Positions 1 to 8,415 of a stretch of 54,534 nt of DNA are shown here, piece after piece (positions within the stretch are counted from its first letter, which is position 1; every line of letters starts with the position of its first letter). The notes below the pieces were generated by a model. It was not told the DNA's origin. It did no database searches and saw only the letters and a program-made list of their open reading frames with translations. This DNA is from Alphaproteobacteria bacterium MarineAlpha3_Bin2 (GTDB lineage: Bacteria > Pseudomonadota > Alphaproteobacteria > Rhodospirillales > Casp-alpha2), in contig PTLL01000008.1 of assembly GCA_002938315.1 (NCBI GenBank), positions 1-54,534 on the forward strand. The letters are read 5' to 3'. Both the position numbers and the translations under genes were made by a program.

Positions 1-1
1 T

Positions 2-1018
2 GTCGCCGATGGGTCGATTGAGCGGACGATCCTTCCGTTAATGAGCATTTTGGCGATGTCAGCGTTTCTGCCGGTCTCCGAAATCGCCAATATTGGCCGC
101 CAGTTGGCGGATACCCTGGGGTCCACCCGTCGCCTTCATGCGGTAGAGCAGGAAGTTGTTACGGTCACCGATGGGGCAGGCGTGGACGACGCGGCCGCCA
201 GACGAAGCGGCGGCGTGTCGTTAAGCCTGGACCACGTCTATTTTTCCTATGCCGGCACCAATCGCCCGGCCTTGGCGGATGTCTCCCTCGATCTGCCGGC
301 GGGCAGCACGGTCGCCCTGGTCGGCCCATCGGGTGCCGGCAAGACGACGACGGCGAATCTGTTCATGCGTTTCTGGGACCCGGACCGGGGGGTGATCCGC
401 ATGAACGGCCGGGATTTGCGGGACTATGAACTCGACGACTTGCGCGAACGCATCGCGCTTGTCGCGCAGGACACCTATCTGTTTAACGACACCTTGCGCG
501 CCAATATCCTGATTGCCCAACCGGACGCGAACGATACTGACCTCGCCGAGGCGCTGGAGCGGGCCTCGTTGACGGCGTTCGTCGCCGGACTGCCCGACGG
601 ATGGGACACCCCGGTCGGCGAGCGCGGCATGCGCCTGTCTGGCGGACAACGCCAGCGGGTGGCGATTGCCCGCGCCTTTCTGAAGGACGCGCCGGTCTTG
701 ATCCTGGATGAAGCCTCCTCCCATCTCGACGCCATCAACGAGCAGGCCGTCCGTGCCGCGCTGAGGGAATTGATGAGCAAAAGGACCACAATCGTTATTG
801 CTCACCGCCTTTCGACGATCCGCAACGCCGATTTTATCGTCGTAATGGCGGATGGGCGAGTCGCTGAAACCGGAAGCCACGATACCTTGCTCGCTAGGAG
901 GGGCCTCTATGCGCGGCTCGTGGCGCACCAGCTTGCCGGGAACCGTGCGGTCTTTGAAGCGCACGGCAAGGTGCCGCAAGACACCTTGGACAAACTCGAT
1001 GGGCCAATCCTGCCATGA
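2..1018 (+). CDS. ABC exporter, C-terminal part (end of membrane domain plus ATPase)
   Basis: The reading frame is open from the window edge, so the 5' end is missing. The first ~50 residues look like the last transmembrane region and linker of an exporter-type membrane domain. The rest is a full ABC ATPase: Walker A GPSGAGKT at 323-346, a Q-loop VAQDTYLFND, the signature LSGGQ at 635-649, Walker B VLILDEASS and a switch His in IAHRLST. Half-transporters of this kind (CydC/MdlB/MsbA-like) dimerise and export small molecules, peptides or lipids across the inner membrane. The substrate cannot be told from this piece. The stop overlaps the ATG of a decayed gene (ATGA), so the two were once an operon. 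Confidence 0.9.
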   Translation, partial: VADGSIERTILPLMSILAMSAFLPVSEIANIGRQLADTLGSTRRLHAVEQEVVTVTDGAGVDDAAARRSGGVSLSLDHVYFSYAGTNRPALADVSLDLPAGSTVALVGPSGAGKTTTANLFMRFWDPDRGVIRMNGRDLRDYELDDLRERIALVAQDTYLFNDTLRANILIAQPDANDTDLAEALERASLTAFVAGLPDGWDTPVGERGMRLSGGQRQRVAIARAFLKDAPVLILDEASSHLDAINEQAVRAALRELMSKRTTIVIAHRLSTIRNADFIVVMADGRVAETGSHDTLLARRGLYARLVAHQLAGNRAVFEAHGKVPQDTLDKLDGPILP

Positions 1019-1149
1019 CAATCTTCACCCGATACATCGGCATCGACTAATCCGGGGCGTAGACGCCGACCACCAGCCTCAAGGGCCTGCGCGTCTATCT
1101 GGCCGAGGACGACGCGATGGCGGCGACTTCATATTTGTGCAGAAGAAAT
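1015..1149 (+). pseudogene. Relic of a DUF429-like (RNase H-fold) hypothetical gene
   Basis: Starting at an ATG that overlaps the ABC gene stop, the frame reads MTIFTRYIGID, stop, SGA, stop, TPTTSLKGLRVYLAEDD, and then loses similarity. From memory, a family of about 240-residue alphaproteobacterial hypotheticals begins IGIDYSGA(E/Q)TP..SLKGLRVY, often placed with the DUF429/RNase H-like group. Here the Tyr codon has become TAA and the Gln/Glu codon TAG, and only about 40 codons remain. The two internal stops are direct observations. The family name is recall without a database search, so it should be treated as probable. Confidence 0.6.
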
Positions 1150-1179
1150 AGGGCACACAAGCGCTTCTTTGCAGCACAC

Positions 1180-1252
1180 CTGTGTAGCTAGCGCAATAAA
1201 ACTGCAAGCCATGGCATCGCAGCTACAAAAAACTACGAACCTAGCTACACAG
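1180..1252. repeat. 12-bp perfect inverted repeat, 49 bp apart
   Basis: CTGTGTAGCTAG at 1180-1191 is exactly mirrored by CTAGCTACACAG at 1241-1252. The stretch between carries no ORF. It lies just past the gene relic and before yicC, in a gap of about 220 bp that is clearly richer in A and T than its surroundings. It could be the ends of a small non-autonomous element or a recombination scar. No target-site duplication was recognised. Confidence 0.6.
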
Positions 1253-1313
1253 AGCATACCAGATGGCATTGGACAAACGCAACCGGCATAAGACTATAAT
1301 TCATTGATTTTGC

Positions 1314-1337
1314 TAACTTTACACACATGTAAAGTTA
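1314..1337. repeat. 24-bp palindrome downstream of yicC
   Basis: TAACTTTACA, four bases CACA, then TGTAAAGTTA form perfect 10-bp arms. It sits 34 bp beyond the yicC stop. It has no T-run on either strand, so it is a poor intrinsic terminator. An AT-rich dyad of this shape could be an operator, a recombinase site or an mRNA 3'-end hairpin that protects yicC mRNA. Confidence 0.55.
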
Positions 1338-1370
1338 CGAAGACGCTAGGCCAGAAAACGCTTAAAAACC

Positions 1371-2261
1371 TTATTCGATATTCTGCACCTGCTCTCGCAA
1401 TTGTTCAATGGCGGCTTTCAATTCCAGACCGATCCGAGTTAGGTCGATGTCTTGGGATTTGGAACATAATGTATTGGCCTCTCGGTTGAATTCCTGACAC
1501 AGGAAATCCAGTTTGCGGCCAACGGCACCTTTCCCTTTCATCAATTCCTGTGCCGCTTCCTGGTGTGCCTGAAGCCGGTCCAGTTCTTCGCGCAAATCGG
1601 CCTTGCTCATCAGCAGCGCCGCCTCCTGGGCCAAGCGCTCTTCCGAAATCGCTGGGATATCCTCCAGCAGCTGCTGCACTTGCGTCTTTAAACGCTGACG
1701 AAGTGCGTCGGGTTGCATTACCGACAGTTTTTCAGCTTCCGCGCAAAGCCCGGCAATATCATCAAGGCGGGCTTGCAAAGTTTCAGCCAGCCGCGCCCCT
1801 TCTTCATCGCGCATGGCGCCCAGTGCATTCAAGGCAGTGTCTAAATCGTTAAGGATTTCGGCTTCCAATGCCTTGCGCGCCTCATCGTTCAGGTCTTCCT
1901 CAACCGGTTCGACGACGCCCCGCAACGCCAGCAAACCGTCGAGGCTAGGTTCACGGGCATCCGCAACCCGTTTTCGAATTTCGGGCAGCGTCGCCAGCAA
2001 CTCCTCTAACACCGCATGGTTGACCCGGACACCGGCGACCCCTTCTTGCCGGCGGAGATTCAACGCCGCCGACACGTTGCCGCGTTTTAACCGTTTCGCG
2101 GCCCGGTCTCTGAGCGGTTTTTCCAAACTCTCGAAGCCATTGGGAAGGCGGCAACGCACATCCAACCCCTTGGCGTTGACGCTTTTAATCTCCCAAGTCC
2201 AGGAACTGGTGTCTTTTCTGCCCTCTGCGCGGGCAAAACCGGTCATCGATGAAATGGACAC
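1371..2261 (-). CDS. yicC: YicC/YloC-family endoribonuclease
   Basis: This 296-residue protein starts MSISSMTGFARAEG, the typical YicC/YloC opening (SMTGFA), and ends in the conserved C-terminal block (GRKLDFLCQEFNREANTL..KS.D) of DUF1732. Members of this family are RNA-cleaving hexamers linked to stationary-phase growth and small-RNA turnover. Length is normal. In many alphaproteobacteria yicC lies directly after mltG. Here the order and strand are kept but a plus-strand dehydrogenase and a broken ABC gene separate the two. It probably has its own promoter in the 120-bp gap shared with the divergent dehydrogenase gene. Confidence 0.92.
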   Translation of the reverse strand: MSISSMTGFARAEGRKDTSSWTWEIKSVNAKGLDVRCRLPNGFESLEKPLRDRAAKRLKRGNVSAALNLRRQEGVAGVRVNHAVLEELLATLPEIRKRVADAREPSLDGLLALRGVVEPVEEDLNDEARKALEAEILNDLDTALNALGAMRDEEGARLAETLQARLDDIAGLCAEAEKLSVMQPDALRQRLKTQVQQLLEDIPAISEERLAQEAALLMSKADLREELDRLQAHQEAAQELMKGKGAVGRKLDFLCQEFNREANTLCSKSQDIDLTRIGLELKAAIEQLREQVQNIE

Positions 2262-2381
2262 GCGGCCTCCGTCATATAATCACTGGCAAGATTTATACGC
2301 CGGGTGGGCGGCGGCAACAAGGTGAGCCGGGGCGCAACCCACTCGCCACCGAGATCAAACCACCCTATAAATTTAATCATC

Positions 2382-3155
2382 ATGTCAAAGAAAGTCCTTA
2401 CTCCCGCCGCCGTCCTAATTACCGGGGCTTCAAGCGGTATCGGTGAGGCCCTGGCCCGCGAATACGCCGGGCCGGGCCGGTTTTTGGCCCTATCAGGCCG
2501 TCACCAAGAACGCCTGAAGGACGTCGCCAATGCGTGCCGCGGATTCGGCGCGGATGTCGAGGCCAAGGTCGTGGATGTCGCGGACCGCGACGCCATGGCG
2601 CGATGGATAAAGGCTGTCGACGCCAAACACCCCCTGGACCTGGTCATTGCCAACGCCGGAATATCTTCAGGATCGGGCGGGCGCGGAGAAAGCGAAACCC
2701 AAGCGCGGGATATTTTCGCCGTTAATCTTGCTGGTGTCCTAAACACCATTTGGCCGGCCATTACGCCGATGCGGGAACGCGGCACCGGACAAATCGCCAT
2801 CGTCAGTTCGGTGGCGGCGTTTAGGGGACTGCCCGGCGCCCCCGCTTATGCGGCCAGCAAGGCAGCGGTCAAAAACTATGGCGAGGGCCTGCGCGGCTGG
2901 CTGGCCGCCGACGGCATCGGCGTATCGGTGATCTGCCCCGGCTTCGTCCACACCCGAATGACCGAAAAGAACACCTACCCAATGCCGTTCCTGATGGATG
3001 CCAACAAAGCCGCCCGCATCATCCGCAAGGGCGTGGAACGTGACAAACCTCGGATCGCATTCCCGTGGCCGACCTACATCCTCGCTTGGCTGGCCGGCGC
3101 CTTGCCGCCAGGTTGGACGGACGCTGTGTATAATCGACTTCCGAAAAAGGACTGA
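2382..3155 (+). CDS. Short-chain dehydrogenase/reductase
   Basis: A classical SDR of 257 residues when started at ATG 2382; an upstream in-frame start at 2304 would add a non-family leader. The cofactor motif TGASSGIG is at 14-21, NAG at 91-93, and the catalytic set is Ser143, Tyr156 and Lys160 (YAASK). The C-terminal ~50 residues (FPWPTYILAWLAGALPP) are hydrophobic, as in membrane-associated SDRs acting on lipid or aromatic substrates. The substrate is unknown. It is followed 3 bp later by the broken ABC exporter, suggesting a former two-gene unit, and lies between yicC and mltG, which are usually neighbours. Confidence 0.88.
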   Translation: MSKKVLTPAAVLITGASSGIGEALAREYAGPGRFLALSGRHQERLKDVANACRGFGADVEAKVVDVADRDAMARWIKAVDAKHPLDLVIANAGISSGSGGRGESETQARDIFAVNLAGVLNTIWPAITPMRERGTGQIAIVSSVAAFRGLPGAPAYAASKAAVKNYGEGLRGWLAADGIGVSVICPGFVHTRMTEKNTYPMPFLMDANKAARIIRKGVERDKPRIAFPWPTYILAWLAGALPPGWTDAVYNRLPKKD

Positions 3156-3158
3156 GGG

Positions 3159-4941
3159 ATGGAAACAGCCAAATCATCGAATCCGCGAAGCGGCGCAAGC
3201 TATTCCGCGCTGCGCTTGTTGAGGACCGTCCTGCCCTGGGGCGAAAGCACGTTCCGCAACCGCTTTTTTCTGACGTTGGTGTTGCTGTTAGCGGCAGCGC
3301 TGTTGAACGCCACCGTTCCCAACTTTTTTGCCGCTGCCGTCGACGTGTTTTCCGGCGGCCCCGCCTGGGCGGTTGCGCCAGCCACCATCCTAGCCGCTTA
3401 CGTGTTTACCTATTGGTTATCCAAAATGTTCAACGAAGCCCGTTGGATGCTGTATGGGCCCATCGAACAACGTGCCCAACGCACCCTGGCGTTGCGTTCC
3501 AGCCAACATCTCATTGGGGTTTCACCTCAGCCGCAACACCGGCGAAATCAGCCGCGTCATGGACAACGGGCTTAGGGGATTACGCGAATTCGTGTTTGAC
3601 GCGATTTTTCTGATCCTGCCGTTTGGGGCTGAAATTTTGTTCGTCACCGGCTACATGTTGGTTCGTCTGGATTTTGTATTCGCCCTTGTTTTACTGGTGA
3701 CCATCGTTTTATACGCTTTCGTGTTGATTATCGGATCGGACCGTTTGCGAAAGCACCAACGGCTTGCAATTTCCAAAGGGGCGACAGCCCACGGCGAGGC
3801 CATCGACGCCTTAATCAACTATGAAACCGTTAAATATTTCGGTAATGAACAGTTCGTCGCCGAACGCTATGACACCAGCTTGGCTGATGTCGAACGGTTG
3901 ACCATCCGCGCCTTCACCTACCGCAGTTTCCTGGGCTTCATCATGATGACCATCATGACCGGCGGCATGCTATCAATTTTCATGCTGGCCGTGGGCCGGC
4001 TCGAGGCCGGAACCATGACCCTGGGTGAGCTTGTCCTGGTCAACGCCTACCTGCTTCAATTAGTCTGGCCGCTGGAGCGACTGGGGAACCTCTATCGGGC
4101 GATCAAGCAGGCGCTGGTCGAACTGGAACAATTGGTCGAGCTCCTGGAAGAAACGCCAGACCTTCCCGACCGCAAGGACGCGATTGCGTTGCCGATGGGT
4201 CTAGGCGCTGTTCGTTTCGAAAATGTGGAGTTTCCCTACCGAAACGGGTTACAGACCTTAAACGGCCTCGATTTTCAGGTGCCGTCCGGCACCAAGGTCG
4301 CCCTGGTCGGCCCCACCGGGGCTGGAAAAACTACCATCGCCCGGCTTTTATACCGCTTCTACGACCCTGACCGGGGCGGGGTATTCGTGGACGATTGTGA
4401 AGTCCGCAGCCTGACCCTGAACAGCCTACGCAGCGCAATCGCCGTAGTCCCGTAGGACCCGGTTCTGTTTAACGACACCATCGGCTACAACATTGCCTTC
4501 GGACGCCCTACGGCAGGCCAACCGGCGATCGAAGAGGCGGCCCGTTCGGCCCATATCCATGAATTCATCCAAGGGCTGCCGGATAAATACGCGACCCGGG
4601 TCGGCGAACGCGGATTGAAGTTATCGGGAGGCGAAAAACAACGCGTCGCCATCGCCCGGGCATTGTTGAAAAACCCCCGTATATTCATTCTTGATGAAGC
4701 CACATCGGCACTGGACAGCACTACCGAACAGAGCGTTCAGGCTTGCCTAAAGAATCTCGGCGCCACCATCACGACCCTGGTCATCGCCCACCGATTGTCG
4801 ACCATCATCGACGCCGACATGATCCTAGTTCTTGACAAGGGCCGCATTGTTGAGCGCGGCGTTCACACCGACCTGTTGAGCCAGAAGGGCTTATACGCGG
4901 AGCTTTGGCAGCGCCAAGCCCGGGAAATGACCCGTCATTGA
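3159..4941 (+). pseudogene. Broken ATM1/HMT1-type ABC exporter (frameshift plus stop at the Q-loop)
   Basis: Three reading-frame pieces together make one ABCB-type half transporter. The first (3159 to about 3510) carries the N-terminal membrane helices up to ..EQRAQRTLALR. The frame then changes between about 3500 and 3525, and FHLSRNTGEISRVMDNG continues in the next frame. Family spacing suggests about 11 bases are missing there. Walker A GPTGAGKT is at 4309-4332. At 4453-4455 a TAG stands where the invariant Q-loop Gln belongs (AVVP, stop, DPVLFNDT), a one-base change from CAG. The same frame then resumes with LSGGE at 4621 and Walker B. Two independent lesions make this a likely dead gene. 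ATM1-like proteins export glutathione-linked sulfur or metal compounds. Confidence 0.85.
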
Positions 4942-5915
4942 TTGGCCCGGTTTAATTTCCGCCATTTGGCGACATTGCGGTTGTGTTCGGCAAGGGTCTT
5001 TGAGAACACGTGGCCACCGGAGCCGTCTGCAACGAAGTAAATTTCCTGGCTTTTCGCCGGTCTCAGAACTGCCTCCAGCGCGGCGGCGCCGGGGTTACTG
5101 ATGGGTAACGGCGGCAAGCCATTAATCACATAAGTGTTGAAGGGGGATGGTTTTTTAAGGTCTGCCCCCAACAATTTACGACCCAGAGGGCGTTTGCCGT
5201 CGTTCAAACCATAAACCACGGTCGGGTCCGATTGCAGGCGCATGCCCTTTTTCAGACGATTAATAAAAACCGCGGCGATGCGAGGCCGCTCCACCGCCAA
5301 GGCTGTTTCCTTTTCGACGATGGAGGCTAATACAAGGGCTTCTCCGGGCGATTTCAACGGCAAGCCCTCGTCCCGGTTGTTCCACAGGTTGGCGACTAAA
5401 TCCTGCATGGCATTGGTCATTCGGCGGAGTATGTCTCTGCGTTTGTCGCCATAGGAAAAATGATAAGTTTCCGGTAACAATGTCCCTTCGCCGGGGGAAA
5501 TACTGACATTGCCAATTAGGCCAGGGGTGCGGGCCAATTGAGACAGCATTTCCACCGTACTCAGGCCCTCGGCGAAGGTCACCCGGCGGACAACCGTACG
5601 TCCAGACCGCAACAGTTCGAGCACGGATTCGGGGCTAATCCTGGCCGGGAAAGCATATTCTCCGGCCTTCAACGGCTTACCCGCCCCCGAAAGCCTGACG
5701 GCGAGGCGAAACACCAGCGAATTTGTAAGAACCCCTGCCCGGTTCAGATCGCGGGCGATGGCAGTAGTGCTGGCGCCACGCTCGATTACGACGATTCTTT
5801 CGGTGGCCAAGGGTCCCGGTTGTTTGAACTCAGCATTACCCCAATACATGGCGCCGCCGCCGGCTACGATCAGCACGGTTAGGAAGAAAAATAGAATTTT
5901 ATGAGTGCGGCCCAT
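4935..5915 (-). CDS. mltG: Endolytic murein transglycosylase MltG
   Basis: This 326-residue protein has an N-terminal membrane anchor (residues 6-25) and a periplasmic YceG-like domain. The conserved SIVEKET block puts the catalytic Glu at about residue 201, followed by [11 protein letters not shown] and SPFNTY...[10 protein letters not shown], all MltG hallmarks. It cuts nascent glycan strands and is thought to set their length. It is the last gene of the fabD-fabG-acpP-fabF-mltG series, 13 bp after fabF. Its 3' end overlaps the 3' end of the broken ABC gene on the other strand by 7 bp, so that gene arrived, or was trimmed, right up to it. Confidence 0.95.
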   Translation of the reverse strand: MGRTHKILFFFLTVLIVAGGGAMYWGNAEFKQPGPLATERIVVIERGASTTAIARDLNRAGVLTNSLVFRLAVRLSGAGKPLKAGEYAFPARISPESVLELLRSGRTVVRRVTFAEGLSTVEMLSQLARTPGLIGNVSISPGEGTLLPETYHFSYGDKRRDILRRMTNAMQDLVANLWNNRDEGLPLKSPGEALVLASIVEKETALAVERPRIAAVFINRLKKGMRLQSDPTVVYGLNDGKRPLGRKLLGADLKKPSPFNTYVINGLPPLPISNPGAAALEAVLRPAKSQEIYFVADGSGGHVFSKTLAEHNRNVAKWRKLNRANQ

Positions 5916-5928
5916 GGGCCAGCTTACA

Positions 5929-7191
5929 CTAGTCCACCGCTTTTAAAACAAGCGATGCGTTTGTACCGCCGAAGCCAAAGGAATTGGACAACACCGCCTT
6001 GATGGAGCGTTCCTTGGGCTGATGGGGAACCAATTCGATGCCGCCGTCGACCGAGGGATTGTCCAAGTTCAAGGTCGGCGGCGCCACCCCGTCGCGCATG
6101 GCGAGGATCGAAAAGATCGCCTCGACCGCGCCTGCGGCACCCAATAGATGGCCGATCGCCGATTTCGTCGATGACATAAAAATATCGTCGGCGGCCGCGC
6201 CGAACACTTTTTGCACGGCCCCGTATTCAATTTCATCGCCCAGGGGTGTCGAGGTGCCATGCGCATTGACGTAATCGATGTCTTCCGGATTGAGGCCCGA
6301 GCGCTTCAATGCCGCCGACATGCAGCGCTGGGCGCCGTTGCCATCAGGGGCGGGGGCGGTGATATGATGGGCATCGCCGGACATTCCGTAGCCGACAACC
6401 TCGGCCAAAATATTGGCGCCGCGCGCTTTAGCGTGTTCCAATTCCTCCAACACGACGACCCCGGCCCCGTCGCCCATGACGAAACCGTCGCGGTCTTTAT
6501 CCCATGGCCGCGACGCCTTTTCGGGGGTGTCGTTAAAGTTGGTCGATAACGCCCTGGCCGAACAGAACCCGGCCATACCGAGGCGGCAAATGGCGGCTTC
6601 GGCGCCGCCGGCAACCATCACGTCGGCATCATCCCACATGATGATCCGGGCGGCGTCGCCGATGGCGTGCGAACCGGTGGAACACGCCGTCACCACGGAA
6701 TGATTGGGACCCTTGAATCCGTATTTGATCGACACATGGCCCGAAACCAGGTTGATCAGGCAGGCGGGAATGAAAAACGGGCTGATGCGCCGCATTTTTC
6801 CGGTTTCGGCCATGATCGCGTTTTTGGCGATCTCATTCAGGCCACCGATGCCGGAGCCGATCATGACGCCGGTACGGAACAGATCTTCTTCGCCTTCCGG
6901 CGCCCAGCCAGAATCCGTTACCGCCTGGGTCGCCGCGACCAAGCCGTAAACGATGAAATCATCTATACGGCGCTGTTCCTTGGTGCCGACCCAATCATCG
7001 ATGCAAAAAAGACCATCAGCGGTATCGCCGACAGGCACTTGTCCGCCGATCTTTGAAGCCAAATCGCTGGTATCAAAGGTTTGGATGGAGCCGATACCGG
7101 ATTTTCCGGCAAGCAGGCTTTTCCAGTTCTGTTCTACCCCGCACCCCAAAGAGGTTACGAGACCCATTCCGGTAACGACAACACGTCTCAT
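5929..7191 (-). CDS. fabF: 3-oxoacyl-ACP synthase II (KAS II)
   Basis: A 420-residue condensing enzyme that adds malonyl-ACP to a growing acyl-ACP in type II fatty-acid synthesis. The catalytic triad is visible: Cys170 in VVTACSTGSH, His311 in NAHGTSTPLGD and His348 in KSAIGHLLGAAG. The C-terminal SFGFGGTN loop is present. Length and order match FabF. It sits downstream of acpP across a 99-bp gap that contains a strong hairpin and terminator-like element, so its expression is probably lower than that of acpP. Confidence 0.97.
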   Translation of the reverse strand: MRRVVVTGMGLVTSLGCGVEQNWKSLLAGKSGIGSIQTFDTSDLASKIGGQVPVGDTADGLFCIDDWVGTKEQRRIDDFIVYGLVAATQAVTDSGWAPEGEEDLFRTGVMIGSGIGGLNEIAKNAIMAETGKMRRISPFFIPACLINLVSGHVSIKYGFKGPNHSVVTACSTGSHAIGDAARIIMWDDADVMVAGGAEAAICRLGMAGFCSARALSTNFNDTPEKASRPWDKDRDGFVMGDGAGVVVLEELEHAKARGANILAEVVGYGMSGDAHHITAPAPDGNGAQRCMSAALKRSGLNPEDIDYVNAHGTSTPLGDEIEYGAVQKVFGAAADDIFMSSTKSAIGHLLGAAGAVEAIFSILAMRDGVAPPTLNLDNPSVDGGIELVPHQPKERSIKAVLSNSFGFGGTNASLVLKAVD

Positions 7192-7207
7192 GGTTTCTCG
7201 CTAGTCG

Positions 7208-7283
7208 AAAACAAAAAGCAGCAAGAATTCTTGCTGGGATAAGCAACCGGGACAAGCCCGCCGAACGTCCGGCGGATCCCGGT
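7208..7283 (-). terminator. Attenuator between acpP and fabF
   Basis: Read on the minus strand just after acpP there are two hairpins. The first (7246-7283) has outer arms ACCGGGA/TCCCGGT and inner arms CCGCCG/CGGCGG. The second (7220-7235) is the perfect dyad AGCAAGAA/TTCTTGCT, followed by GCTTTTTGTTTT (7208-7219). The second is a standard intrinsic terminator shape. As fabF still follows without an obvious new promoter, I infer partial read-through, giving much more ACP than FabF. Confidence 0.75.
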
Positions 7284-7290
7284 CAAGCTT

Positions 7291-7527
7291 TTAAGAACTT
7301 TGAGATTCGATAAATGTAATAGCGTCTTTAATGGTCTGAATTTTCTCGGCGTCCTCATCGGGAATTTCACAACCAAATTCTTCTTCGAAGGCCATGACCA
7401 ATTCAACGGTATCCAGGCTATCGGCACCAAGATCGTCAATGAAGCTGGTCCCTTCGGCGACCTTTGATTCATCAACGCCCAGGTGTTCAACAACGATCTT
7501 TTTAACGCGATCAGCGACGTCACTCAT
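7291..7527 (-). CDS. acpP: Acyl carrier protein
   Basis: A 78-residue acidic protein started at ATG 7527, preceded by AAGGAAT; longer in-frame starts add a basic leader not seen in ACPs. Ser37 in [10 protein letters not shown] is the 4'-phosphopantetheine attachment site. It carries the growing acyl chain for FabD, FabG and FabF encoded around it. The 140-bp gap upstream, before fabG, is long enough for a separate promoter, as is usual for this very abundant protein. Confidence 0.98.
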   Translation of the reverse strand: MSDVADRVKKIVVEHLGVDESKVAEGTSFIDDLGADSLDTVELVMAFEEEFGCEIPDEDAEKIQTIKDAITFIESQSS

Positions 7528-7667
7528 AGTCTTTAATTCCTTGACAAATTTAATGGTGAAATTCGTTCCTTTGGGTGGATATCGGGCCACTCAGACGTTC
7601 ATTCGTAGGGAAAGTGCCGCTACGTAACACACTTTTTTTGCCTTGGCCAGTGGTTAAGAATTCAGCG

Positions 7668-8405
7668 CTATATCATCGCCATTCCACCGTTGACATGTAA
7701 TGTCTGGCCGGTGACGTAAGACGCCTCCTCGCTGGCCAGATAAACGCATGCGCCGGCGATGTCGGCGGGGTCTCCCATTCTTGCGGCGGGAATGCGTCCG
7801 GTGATGGCGTCTTTCTGATCGTCGCTCAAGGCGTCGGTCATCGGGGTGGCGATGAAACCCGGCGCCACACAATTGACGGTGATGGACCGGCTGGCAACTT
7901 CTTGAGCTAGGGATTTGGACATGCCGATCATCGCCGCCTTCGACGCCGCGTAATTGGCCTGGCCCGGGTTGCCGGTAACCCCGACAATAGAGGTAATGGA
8001 AATGATCCGCCCCCAACGCTTTTTCATCATCGGGCGCAGGCACGCCTTCGACAGCCGAAAAGCCGCCGTCAGATTAACCTCCAGAACCTGGCTCCAATCT
8101 TCGTCGGACATCCGCATGGCCAGTTGATCGCGGGTTAGACCGGCGTTATTGATCAGAATATCGATTCCGCCCATGGCCGCCTCGGCATCTTTGATAAGCC
8201 CTTCCGTGGCATCGGACGAGGAAAGATCGGCGGGCAACGAATAGGCACCGTCACCTAAGTCCTTGGCCAGCCCCTCAAGAGCGTCGATGCGGGTGCCGGA
8301 CAGCCCGACTCTGGCACCGCCGGCGTGGAAAGCCCGGGCAATGGCACCGCCGATGCCGCCCGATGCCCCGGTGATCAACGCGCATTTTTCGCTCAGGTCA
8401 AACAT
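7668..8405 (-). CDS. fabG: 3-oxoacyl-ACP reductase
   Basis: A 245-residue SDR, starting at ATG 8405 (MFDLSEKCALITGASGG); a longer in-frame start runs into fabD and is unlikely. The cofactor loop TGASGGIG is at 12-19, NNAG at 86-89, and the catalytic residues are Ser139, Tyr152 and Lys156. It performs the NADPH-dependent first reduction in each round of fatty-acid elongation. It follows fabD by 10 bp and precedes acpP, the standard alphaproteobacterial arrangement. Confidence 0.96.
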   Translation of the reverse strand: MFDLSEKCALITGASGGIGGAIARAFHAGGARVGLSGTRIDALEGLAKDLGDGAYSLPADLSSSDATEGLIKDAEAAMGGIDILINNAGLTRDQLAMRMSDEDWSQVLEVNLTAAFRLSKACLRPMMKKRWGRIISITSIVGVTGNPGQANYAASKAAMIGMSKSLAQEVASRSITVNCVAPGFIATPMTDALSDDQKDAITGRIPAARMGDPADIAGACVYLASEEASYVTGQTLHVNGGMAMI

Positions 8406-8415
8406 GGCTGTCCTT

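Noticed and set aside
221-1021. Long minus-strand ORF opposite the ABC ATPase
   Set aside because: It mirrors a well-conserved ATPase frame, has no family features, and is expected from GC-rich codon bias. The same applies to long antisense frames at 31769-32233, 34267-34992 and 35831-36670.
1015-4455. In-frame TAA and TAG at conserved Tyr and Gln positions in several genes, as if stop codons were reassigned
   Set aside because: TAA, TAG and TGA all end intact housekeeping genes here (rpsR, rplI, dnaB with TAA; coxM and serA with TAG), and the affected genes also carry frameshifts. Gene decay explains it.
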